From Rhizobium cauense (GTDB taxonomy: Bacteria; Pseudomonadota; Alphaproteobacteria; Rhizobiales; Rhizobiaceae): a stretch of DNA of 64,000 nt. Positions within the stretch are counted from its first letter, which is position 1, and every line of letters starts with the position of its first letter. The translations under genes and the position numbers were made by a program. Below are positions 24,721 through 31,381 of this stretch, piece after piece. The notes below the pieces were generated by a model, which was not told the origin of the DNA, ran no database searches, and saw only the letters and a list, made by a program, of their open reading frames with translations. The stretch is taken from the NCBI RefSeq assembly GCF_019511525.1, contig NZ_JAEUAT010000009.1, positions 124,001 through 188,000 of the forward strand, in the 5' to 3' direction.

Positions 24721-25182
24721 ATGAATTACGTCCAGGCTTTGCCAGAACATGACGCCACCATCGTCGTCCACTACCTTGCGATCTGGTCGTCGTACGGAAC
24801 GCCCCCCGAGCATCTGCAGGAAGACGCTATGGAAATTACTCGCGGTTTTATCGAACGCGGCCGCCGCGATCGCCAATTGGCGTCGTTCATCGCATTCGAT
24901 GGCGAAGTCGCAGCGGGCTCCGTCTCCTGCCATTATCACCTGACGCCCTATCCCGCAGTGCTAAAGCCCAAGTATGCCCTTAACGGGTACATTTGGAGCG
25001 TCTATGTCGATCCGGCATATCGAAGGACAGGTGTTTCCGCCAAGCTTGTCGAGATGGCCATCGAACATCTTAGAGAAGTCGGGTGCACCAGCGTCGTGTT
25101 GCACTCTTCTGAGGCGGGAGAGAACCTCTATCGAAAACTTGGGTTCGAGCTGGCCCGGGAGATGCGACTGAAACTTGTATGA
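24721..25182 (+). CDS. GNAT-family N-acetyltransferase
   Basis: A 153-residue acetyltransferase. The acetyl-CoA loop is seen as VDPAYRRTGVSAKLVEMAIEH (motif A, R-R-x-G-x-S/A) around residues 97-117, followed by the SVVLHSSEAGENLYRKLGFE motif B with the Tyr that acts as general acid in many members. Substrate unknown. The ribosome site is GGTGGAGC. It converges on the two minus-strand RNA candidates downstream, whose hairpin at 25245-25266 may also terminate it. Confidence 0.85.
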   Translation: MNYVQALPEHDATIVVHYLAIWSSYGTPPEHLQEDAMEITRGFIERGRRDRQLASFIAFDGEVAAGSVSCHYHLTPYPAVLKPKYALNGYIWSVYVDPAYRRTGVSAKLVEMAIEHLREVGCTSVVLHSSEAGENLYRKLGFELAREMRLKLV

Positions 25183-25239
25183 TGGATCGGTCCGACCAGG
25201 GCAACGATGCTCAAGTTGGTCAAAGTACGACAACTCATA

Positions 25240-25320
25240 AGAAACCCCGCCCGGGGGCGAGCGGGGCTCTTGTCTACGAGACAGGTGTGGAGTTCAGGAG
25301 AGTCCGCCTATCCCGCGCTC
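25240..25320 (-). ncRNA. Candidate EcfG-dependent small RNA B
   Basis: A complete transcription unit can be drawn on the minus strand. The EcfG-type motif at 25325-25349 predicts a start near 25318. The transcript has a CU-rich unpaired stretch with ACUCUCCUGAACUCCACACC, a small TGTCT/AGACA hairpin, and a final stem CCCCGC/GCGGGG (25266-25261 with 25250-25245) followed by TTTCTTAT. No reading frame of note is present. It lies directly behind RNA candidate A and has the same layout. Confidence 0.5.
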
Positions 25321-25324
25321 GTCT

Positions 25325-25349
25325 AACACCGATACGCGAAGTTCGTTCC
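25325..25349 (-). promoter_or_regulatory. EcfG/RpoE2-type promoter of RNA candidate B
   Basis: GGAAC-16-TGTT, beginning only 13 bases after the end of RNA candidate A. Confidence 0.55.
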
Positions 25350-25361
25350 TGACCTCATGAT

Positions 25362-25440
25362 TAAAAAAGTCCCCCGCAACCGGCAGCTGCGGGGGAGAGT
25401 GTGTAGGAGCTGTCACACCGATAAGCGGAATGTGACAGTG
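25362..25440 (-). ncRNA. Candidate EcfG-dependent small RNA A
   Basis: The EcfG-type motif at 25445-25469 predicts a start near 25438. The RNA would begin with a perfect 8-bp stem CTGTCACA/TGTGACAG (25438-25431 with 25417-25410), continue with an unpaired CTCCTACACACTCTC that is complementary to ribosome-binding sites, and end in the terminator stem CCCCCGCA/TGCGGGGG (25395-25388 with 25378-25371) followed by six T. The size is about 76 nt. No known family was recognised. Confidence 0.6.
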
Positions 25441-25444
25441 ATCG

Positions 25445-25469
25445 AACCTCTACTGCCGGCCAAAGTTCC
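25445..25469 (-). promoter_or_regulatory. EcfG/RpoE2-type promoter of RNA candidate A
   Basis: GGAAC-16-GGTT, ending about seven bases before the first stem of the RNA. Confidence 0.6.
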
Positions 25470-25725
25470 CACATCCGAAAAAACCAGATGCAGGGGTCGT
25501 GGGCCGCTGGAAGGTGGGAGAGACACTCCCTCGCACGGTCCATGACACAAGATACTCCGCGTCGCGAGCACTTGGGGCGGCTATTGGTTCAACAAGGATG
25601 CAAAAACAAATCGTTTAGCTGGAACATGGTCCCGGGCTTATACTGGTCCATTGCCCTCATATGGAAAGGGCGTTGGTAACTGTGAGCTGACTGCTCGCCT
25701 CCCAGGTATAACGGAGGGAAACGAG

Positions 25726-26010
25726 ATGCCTTTCCCTACCCCTCATGTTCCGTGTGCGGTAGCTGAAGATCAGCTCGAAATGCTGGAACGCATTTGCACG
25801 GAAATAACCGCTGCGCCATGGTTCGTCCAAGACGAAGTTCTCGAACGAGAGTTCTTAAGCCGGGTCGTTTTCATTTTCACCCGTGGTCTCGTGGTCGAGG
25901 ACAAGCTGAGGAGCTATGCCTACGTTATGGCGCGCGCACGTTATCAGCGCTCACATGGGCCCGAAGAGCGCTTCGACAACGTTATAAAACTCAAGAGGCT
26001 TGCTGACTAG
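25726..26010 (+). CDS. Conserved hypothetical protein
   Basis: A 94-residue soluble protein with no domain I recognise (PHVPCAVAEDQLEMLERICTE onward, mostly helical). The ATG at 25726 has GGAGGG upstream. It overlaps tail-to-tail by 60 bases with the response-regulator gene on the other strand. Such small proteins are frequent beside stand-alone regulators in rhizobia, but I know of no assigned role. Confidence 0.6.
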   Translation: MPFPTPHVPCAVAEDQLEMLERICTEITAAPWFVQDEVLEREFLSRVVFIFTRGLVVEDKLRSYAYVMARARYQRSHGPEERFDNVIKLKRLAD

Positions 26011-26310
26011 GCGGTAGCCATCAAACCTAGCGGGAGTTGGAAGGCGTGGTTCACTTGAGGCAAAGACGAACGGTACTTCTCGAGCCGATAGGGCCTCGGC
26101 GATAGAAAACGCGTCTTCCGCGCTGACCCGGAGGTCTAAGATTGCCGCGTCGATGTATTCCGTCGCAATAATCTCCAGCGCCAAATGGACCTTTGCTATA
26201 GGACCCACGATTGTAGTTCCGCAGTCGACAAACGCGGAGAGAAGGTCGGTTGCGAGAAAGTGGCCGGCCTCGACAACGAGAATGGTTTTGCCTGGCAATC
26301 GGTCGTCCAT
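25951..26310 (-). CDS. Single-domain response regulator
   Basis: A 119-residue receiver domain with no output domain. The usual acidic pair near the N-terminus is reduced: the sequence reads TILVVEAGHFLATDLL, with a single Glu where most have Glu-Asp or Asp-Asp. The phosphoacceptor is Asp in AAILDLRV, the Thr/Ser switch lies in FVFASS, and the Lys in VSKPLE. It resembles regulators partnered with HWE kinases. An EcfG-type motif (17-base spacer) lies upstream. Confidence 0.85.
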   Translation of the reverse strand: MDDRLPGKTILVVEAGHFLATDLLSAFVDCGTTIVGPIAKVHLALEIIATEYIDAAILDLRVSAEDAFSIAEALSAREVPFVFASSEPRLPTPARFDGYRLVSKPLEFYNVVEALFGPM

Positions 26311-26358
26311 CCTTGCCCCGCTCGAAATGGGAGCGGCCTCTGCTTGTCCTTTGATTGT

Positions 26359-26384
26359 AACCTAAAACCTGGCGTCTTCGTTCC
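26359..26384 (-). promoter_or_regulatory. EcfG/RpoE2-type promoter of the response regulator
   Basis: GGAAC-17-GGTT, ending 48 bases before the ATG at 26310. Confidence 0.5.
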
Positions 26385-26564
26385 TTGATTCACCGAACAT
26401 TTCGATCGCATGGGGGATGGAATCGCTGCCGGTAGGAGCATAAAGTTGATCGGTTCAGGCGATAGATGCCGCCGGTGTTTGGACTTATGAGGGAAGCCGC
26501 GTCACGGGTCATTTAGGTCCTCCCTCAAGTGCAGGATAAAGCTGCGGTGGCGCATGCATGCGCG

Positions 26565-26590
26565 GGAACATGGTTCATTCGTGACTGGTT
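26565..26590 (+). promoter_or_regulatory. EcfG/RpoE2-type promoter of the 26635 gene
   Basis: GGAAC-17-GGTT, ending 44 bases before the ATG at 26635. Confidence 0.5.
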
Positions 26591-26634
26591 AGGGTTTACC
26601 GTCTCGTCCCCACGACGGAGAAAGGAGCTCGCCC

Positions 26635-26979
26635 ATGGCCAAGTCAGAGTCAGAGCAGAAAGCCGAACTGATTGCGAAAATAAAAGGCCGGATTGCTGCG
26701 ATCAGGGCGGTCACGATCCCACCAATGACTTATGTATTGGGGTGGGAAGACAACCGATTTGTCGGTCCACCCGACGACAGGGGTGAGCCGAAGATCGTCC
26801 CCTTCGAGGAGGCCATATTTTTTGATGGTCACGAGGCTGCGGCTCTCGACTGGCTACGCAATGGCCGCACGGATGGCAATAGAGAATCCCCAGATATGAT
26901 ACTCGCCATCCTCGCCCAGCACCAAGCCATCAATGAACTTGAGATAGCCATCGCGCACACTGAGACAGGGAAGGCGTGA
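26635..26979 (+). CDS. Hypothetical protein
   Basis: A 114-residue protein of no family I recognise. It begins with a charged helix (KSESEQKAELIAKIKGRIAAI) and contains a compact aromatic middle part (YVLGWEDNRFVGPPDDRG). No signal peptide or membrane segment. AAGGAG precedes the ATG, and the EcfG-type motif upstream suggests stress induction. Confidence 0.6.
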   Translation: MAKSESEQKAELIAKIKGRIAAIRAVTIPPMTYVLGWEDNRFVGPPDDRGEPKIVPFEEAIFFDGHEAAALDWLRNGRTDGNRESPDMILAILAQHQAINELEIAIAHTETGKA

Positions 26980-27043
26980 GCCCAAACTCTAACGACACAA
27001 CCTGTCCCAATGAGATGTCAGTGACAATCAGGAAGCAAAGTAG

Positions 27044-27334
27044 GCAGGTGAAGCTGTTTCGTATCGGCGGCAGGAAGCTGTGGGAACGATCATCGTGCTG
27101 GATGCTTATGCTCTGGCGGAGAACTCGGCTGCATCGATCTTTGTCTGCACGGCATTGCAGATCGTATTTCTGTCCAGCTTGAATTTCGAAAACGGGATTT
27201 CCTACCAGCGGGACCTCGTTGAGAACTGAACTGGCTTCGACGCGTTATCAGAACAGGTGGTTTCGTCGAACGTTCCTGTTGTTCAATCGCTTTACGCCAG
27301 GCATGGCGACTGCATCCTGAGAGGCCCAAAATGA
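27044..27334 (+). pseudogene. Possible decayed gene with one in-frame stop
   Basis: One frame reads GTIIVLDAYALAENSAASIF, VCTALQIVFLSSLNFENGIS and YQRDLVEN, then TGA (27227-27229), then TGFDALSEQVVSSNVPVVQS and LYARHGDCILRGPK, ending in a TGA that overlaps the next ATG as ATGA. The frame looks protein-like and its end is placed like a coupled gene, but I recognise no family and see no start codon. Confidence 0.25.
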
Positions 27335-27948
27335 CCCTAAAAGCACTCGTTTTCAACAGCTCGCTGAAATCATCTTCGGCGCCGGAGAAATCATCCACCG
27401 GCAGCCTCATTGAGCTGATCGCAGAAGAGTTCAAAAAGCATGGCGTCGAAACCGAAACAATCCGCTTGGCGGATCACAATATCAAGCCGGGTGTGACATC
27501 GGACGAAGGCGAGGGCGACGCGTGGCCGGAACTCCGTGAGAAAGTCCTGAAAGCTGACATCCTCCTGATTGGCACGCCAATCTGGCTTGGCCAGCCCTCG
27601 AGTGTCTGCAAGAGGGCGCTGGAACGGATGGATGCATTTCTCGAGGAGACCGACGATCAGGGCCGCATGGTTTCCTATGGCAAGGTCGCCGCTGTCGCCG
27701 TCGTTGGTAACGAGGATGGTGCTCATCATGTATCGGCCGAATTGTTTCAGGCACTCAACGACGTCGGCTTCACCATTCCCGCGAACGCAGTCGCTTACTG
27801 GGTCGGTGAAGCCATGGGCTCGACCAATTTCGTCGACCTGAAGAAGACCCCGAAAGAGGTGAAAACCATGATCACCACACTGGCGCGCAATACCGCACAT
27901 TTGGCGAGTGTCCTCAAGAGGGCGCAGTACCCCGGCGAAAGCGAGTAA
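27331..27948 (+). CDS. NAD(P)H-dependent flavodoxin-fold reductase
   Basis: A 205-residue flavodoxin-like protein: FMN phosphate loop NSSLKSSSAPEKSSTG (residues 9-24), the GTPIWLGQPSSVCKRALERMD segment near 80-100, and AVVGNEDGAHHVSAELFQAL near 122-142, as in NADPH-dependent FMN reductases and WrbA-like proteins. Probably a cytoplasmic quinone or flavin reductase. It is followed after eight bases by udgX, so the two are likely co-transcribed. Confidence 0.85.
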   Translation: MTLKALVFNSSLKSSSAPEKSSTGSLIELIAEEFKKHGVETETIRLADHNIKPGVTSDEGEGDAWPELREKVLKADILLIGTPIWLGQPSSVCKRALERMDAFLEETDDQGRMVSYGKVAAVAVVGNEDGAHHVSAELFQALNDVGFTIPANAVAYWVGEAMGSTNFVDLKKTPKEVKTMITTLARNTAHLASVLKRAQYPGESE

Positions 27949-27956
27949 AGTCAGCT

Positions 27957-28616
27957 ATGGCAGCTCGATCGGCGCCGCATATGCCACCCGCCTTCAACGA
28001 ACCGCATGCGGAAGAGCGTGGGCTCTCCACCCTTCGGGCCAATGCGAAGGTGTGCGAGCGCTGCGATCTCTACAGGAACGCCACGCAGACCGTCTTTGGC
28101 GAAGGGCCGGTCGATGCCGAAATCATTCTTGTAGGAGAGCAGCCAGGCGATCGGGAGGATGTCGCCGGCAGACCGTTCGTAGGGCCAGCCGGACGCGTCC
28201 TTGATGAATGCCTGCACGATGCCGGGCTCGATCGGTCGCTCTGTTATGTGACGAATGCCGTCAAGCATTTCAAGTTCGTGCCGCGCGGCAAGCGGCGCAT
28301 TCACTCAAAACCGAATGCCGGTGAAGTGCAGCGATGCGCTTGGTGGCTGGGTGGTGAAATTGAATCGCTGAAGCCCAAGCTTATTGTAGCGCTTGGCGCT
28401 ACTGCCCTTTATGCCTTGATGGGTCGAGGGGTCGGTTTAACCAAGGAGCGGGGGAAGGTGCTCGACAGCGTGGTTGGCCTGCCCGTGCTGGTGACAATCC
28501 ATCCTTCCTACTTGCTTCGAATTCGAGATTCGAGTGATCGTGAAAAGGAACGGTCGCGGTTCGTAGAAGATTTGCAACAAGCCGCGAGTGTAGTTGTGAA
28601 GCTCAGTAAGCCCTGA
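27957..28616 (+). CDS. udgX: Uracil-DNA glycosylase of the UdgX type
   Basis: A 219-residue Fe-S uracil-DNA glycosylase of superfamily IV/V. The catalytic loop reads GEQPGDREDVAGRPFVGPAG (60-79). The UdgX-specific insertion KRRIH is present at 112-116; its histidine (H116) corresponds to the residue that becomes covalently linked to DNA in the mycobacterial protein. Fe-S cysteine candidates are C33, C36, C96 and C127, and the second active-site motif is HPSYLLR. It excises uracil from DNA while trapping itself on the abasic site. Its place beside Ku, LigD and stress genes fits a damage-tolerance role. Confidence 0.92.
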   Translation: MAARSAPHMPPAFNEPHAEERGLSTLRANAKVCERCDLYRNATQTVFGEGPVDAEIILVGEQPGDREDVAGRPFVGPAGRVLDECLHDAGLDRSLCYVTNAVKHFKFVPRGKRRIHSKPNAGEVQRCAWWLGGEIESLKPKLIVALGATALYALMGRGVGLTKERGKVLDSVVGLPVLVTIHPSYLLRIRDSSDREKERSRFVEDLQQAASVVVKLSKP

Positions 28617-28663
28617 AGTCACGACGGTATGCTTTCGGCCATGGAAAGAACCGAACCGCGCTC

Positions 28664-28972
28664 CTAGCGCTTGGGCGATTTGCCGAAATCCTTGCGCAGC
28701 TCATTCTTTGCACGGGTCAACGTGGCAAGGCGGGATTCGGAAAGCTGTTTGCCGGCACGATTGATGTAGAAATTTAGCATCGACATCGCCGACTGAAACG
28801 GACTTGCTTTGCGCCTTTCGCTTCGCTCGGCAGATCTCTTCAGGGAGTCCGCAATCTTTTTGGCGCCGCGCTGCTTGAACACACCGCCCTCCAAGTCCAT
28901 AGCGTCGCTGTGATCCGTCACGTCCTGCGACCACTTTTTCTTCGAACTCTTGCCCGGGGTCTTCTTGGCCAT
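28664..28972 (-). CDS. DUF3175 family protein
   Basis: A 102-residue lysine-rich protein matching DUF3175: KKKWSQDVTDHSDAMDLEGG, then VFKQRGAKKIADSLKRSAE and SMLNFYINRAGKQLS. Such small basic proteins occur widely in rhizobial and burkholderial stress regulons; they have no defined function and may bind nucleic acid. The ATG at 28972 follows GGAAGCC; an alternative at 29005 adds 11 unconserved residues. Confidence 0.82.
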   Translation of the reverse strand: MAKKTPGKSSKKKWSQDVTDHSDAMDLEGGVFKQRGAKKIADSLKRSAERSERRKASPFQSAMSMLNFYINRAGKQLSESRLATLTRAKNELRKDFGKSPKR

Positions 28973-29035
28973 CTTCGGCTTCCTTGTCACCGAACTGCTC
29001 GACACAGTGGTCGTGCGCGCGGCAACTCTGCTTCT

Positions 29036-29356
29036 CTAGTGGTGGGCTCGATGCTCCGCGTTCCGCTTGCGAGTGGCCGCGGCTTTCTTCGCAGACGCCG
29101 ATCGATCAGCTGCCGATCGCGAGGCAGCAGCTTTCCCGCCCTTTTTTCCACCTTTATGCGCCGCCGGATGGCCGGTGTGCTTGCCGTCTCCAGAACCGCC
29201 AGCCCTCTTGCCACCGCCGTCGTCCTTATTGACGGTTGCCCACGCGCGACGCTCGGCTTCGTCCTTAGAAACGCCGCGATCCTCGTAGCTTTCGGCGATG
29301 TGGTCTGCCTTGCGTTCCTGCTTGTCGGTATACTTCGATTTGTCACCACGGGGCAT
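29036..29356 (-). CDS. Small basic 'plasmid stabilization protein'-type protein
   Basis: A 106-residue protein. The N-terminal 45 residues (RGDKSKYTDKQERKADHIAE, SYEDRGVSKDEAERRAWATV) are a conserved helical module that databases often label plasmid stabilization protein or Ku-associated; the C-terminal half is a Gly/Lys/Ala/Ser-rich tail like those of histone-H1-type proteins, ending in HRAHH. The function is not known and the name is historical. AAGGAGG and a full-consensus EcfG promoter precede the ATG at 29356. Confidence 0.82.
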   Translation of the reverse strand: MPRGDKSKYTDKQERKADHIAESYEDRGVSKDEAERRAWATVNKDDGGGKRAGGSGDGKHTGHPAAHKGGKKGGKAAASRSAADRSASAKKAAATRKRNAEHRAHH

Positions 29357-29387
29357 GGGATTTCCTCCTTGGTTAATAATGAGTTCG

Positions 29388-29412
29388 AACGTTCGCCCGT
29401 GGTGTTGGTTCC
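29388..29412 (-). promoter_or_regulatory. EcfG/RpoE2 promoter of the small basic protein gene
   Basis: GGAAC-16-CGTT, full consensus, ending 31 bases before the ATG. Confidence 0.75.
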
Positions 29413-29788
29413 CACCCCACTGTTCTGTCAGATCGAAGGGTCGCGACAGGCATTTGCAACGAAACTCAGCAACCGATGCTTCGGGTGTGGACATGGACGA
29501 TAACGCGGCCGGAAATAACCATTCAAGCTTCATCCCTTTGCGCGATATGCAACCGACAGCTCAATTCAGACGGCACTCATTCGAGCCCCTTCCTTCGTGA
29601 TCAAAAGGAGCAAATCTCAGTAGAATGTCGGCTTCACCACCCAAGTTGAAGACCAGCGCGTTGACGTCCAGGCCCCCCGCATCATTTGCGATCGAGCCGT
29701 TGGCGGAGCCTGGTCGACATTTATCTCTGCGATGTGGGATAGCGCCGTAATATCAGGGGGCTGTTGACGATTGTGCGCACAATTTCCG
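29413..29788. other. Gene-free stretch
   Basis: About 375 bases with no frame, repeat or structured element I can support. Confidence 0.35.
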
Positions 29789-30295
29789 TCACAGCCTCAT
29801 CTCAAAAAAAACCAACCAGGTCCGGAGGTCGTCCGTTAACTCGTAATAAGGTTCAATCTGCTTGAAGCCTATCCGTCTGTAAAGACGCATCGCTTCGTTC
29901 TGTCGGTGACTCGTGTCCAGTCTCATCCGATCGTATCGGCGTGCACGGGCCTCATCGACGATCCGGTTCGCTAGTGCGTAGCCAACGCCCCGTCCGCGAA
30001 ATTCGGGCGGTACGAACATCCGTTTCATTTCGCAGATGCCATCTCCCAAATCGCGTAGTGCTACGCATCCGGCGGGCTTGCCGTCCAAGTAGGCTATCAA
30101 TAAGCTCCCTGTGGGACGTGAATAATATCCGGGAAGCGTCGCTAGCTCTCGCTCAAATGCAACAGCGTCAAAATACCGGTCGATCAGTGCGATGTCTTCG
30201 ACATGTCTCTCTCGATGCCACGCCACGAACGAGGTCAGCAAAGACCGCACGGCGTCGAGTTGAGACGGTAATTCTGCCTCTATGACCTCAGTCAT
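29789..30295 (-). CDS. GNAT-family N-acetyltransferase
   Basis: A 168-residue acetyltransferase with acetyl-CoA motif FVPPEFRGRGVGYALANRIV (R-G-x-G-x-A at about residues 100-106) and a C-terminal AMRLYRRIGFKQIEPYYEL motif. The architecture resembles small-molecule or amino-acid acetyltransferases. The gene stands alone, with about 270 unassigned bases upstream to the cupin gene. Confidence 0.87.
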   Translation of the reverse strand: MTEVIEAELPSQLDAVRSLLTSFVAWHRERHVEDIALIDRYFDAVAFERELATLPGYYSRPTGSLLIAYLDGKPAGCVALRDLGDGICEMKRMFVPPEFRGRGVGYALANRIVDEARARRYDRMRLDTSHRQNEAMRLYRRIGFKQIEPYYELTDDLRTWLVFFEMRL

Positions 30296-30566
30296 CTCAA
30301 GACTTTCACTGCGTCACATAATTTCATGATAGCGGCTTCTCGGACAGCGTACAATTAATTTGCCCGGGATTGTCCGGCTTCCTTCAGCATCCCCATCCTC
30401 AATCTTTCAAGGGTAGGCTCCGTTATAAGGCCGGAAGGTAGCGATGGCGGGTCTAGCTTTTGTGATCAAGAGGTTGGGGCCCGGAGCGTACTTTTGGCTC
30501 TGCTCCTAAAGGACCTCGACCCCTCGCGCCGTGGTAGGGTGCGGCTTGTCAGCCGCTACGAAACTT

Positions 30567-31064
30567 CTAGCTGCACCAAGCCTTCATCATCGGTCGTCCT
30601 GTCGGGCCGTTGACCGGATCGGTTTCGGGCGCGGGAAGTGAAGCAATTGTCTCCATAGCGCCCTTGGACGGTGCGCTCGTTTGAATGTCGGCATGTTGAC
30701 CTACGGGGTAAGCGCCGACGACCTCGAAGTTGTCACTTGCCCCAAGGTTCATATGTCCGGTCCCGGCGGGAAGAAGAAGACAGTCCCCCGCTTTGACAGA
30801 AAACGTCTCACCTGTCGGGCCTCCGATTAAAAGTCGCGCCTGGCCCTTTCCAACACCAAGAACCTCATGGGCGCCGGTATGATAGTGTTGGTAGTCAAAA
30901 ACGCCGTTTCGCCAGACACCTTGCCATCCATGTGACGTAAACAAGCGTGCAAAGTCCTCGGAGCCATCTTCTGTGAGAAAAACTGAACGATAGAGCAGAA
31001 CGGGAAAAGCAGGGTTGTTCGGCACCCAATCACTCTTTTTGAAGGTAATCGCGTAAACTTGCAT
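30567..31064 (-). CDS. Cupin-domain protein (YjlB-like)
   Basis: A 165-residue protein with one cupin barrel: HYHTGAHEVLGVGKGQARLLIGG holds the first metal-binding motif and PAGTGHMNLGASDNFEVVGAYP the second. It resembles Bacillus YjlB-type cupins with no known substrate. The ATG at 31064 follows GGAGGAAC; upstream frame to 31253 is unconserved. It is divergent from ligD with about 317 bases between. Confidence 0.82.
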   Translation of the reverse strand: MQVYAITFKKSDWVPNNPAFPVLLYRSVFLTEDGSEDFARLFTSHGWQGVWRNGVFDYQHYHTGAHEVLGVGKGQARLLIGGPTGETFSVKAGDCLLLPAGTGHMNLGASDNFEVVGAYPVGQHADIQTSAPSKGAMETIASLPAPETDPVNGPTGRPMMKAWCS

Positions 31065-31327
31065 TGTTCCTCCACGTGGTAAGAGCCAGCTCAACAACAA
31101 ACCAGTCAGATGATGTTTTGTTCGATTGCGAGAGGTCATCGTCCAGAGAGCGATGGCAGCTCGGAACCAAGGCCGTTTCCTGTTTCGCCGTGTTTTGTAA
31201 AATGTGACTATTGATACGGAGACGGGCCGACAAAATCGGGCATCACCCGTCAAGCAGATCCTTCACGCGCACCTTCATCGCGCCGGTTTTGCTCGCCTAT
31301 GCAGGTGCCCTCAAACTTCCCGATTCT

Positions 31328-31352
31328 GGAACTTTGGATGCTGATCGGCATT
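31328..31352 (+). promoter_or_regulatory. Weak EcfG-like motif before ligD
   Basis: GGAAC-16-CATT, one mismatch in the -10, ending 29 bases before the ligD ATG. The same CATTTCGTC string follows a GGAAC-16 spacer in front of the gene at 45271, so a variant -10 is possible. Confidence 0.3.
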
Positions 31353-31381
31353 TCGTCTCTCATCCGAGATCGAGATCAGTC

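Noticed and set aside
25361..25543. 60-codon minus-strand frame over RNA candidate A
   Set aside because: It runs through both stems of the RNA and the terminator, has no ribosome site and no similarity.
27252..27276. EcfG-type motif GGAAC-16-TGTT on the minus strand
   Set aside because: It faces no minus-strand gene within reach and lies antisense to a plus-strand region; likely one of the few expected by chance.
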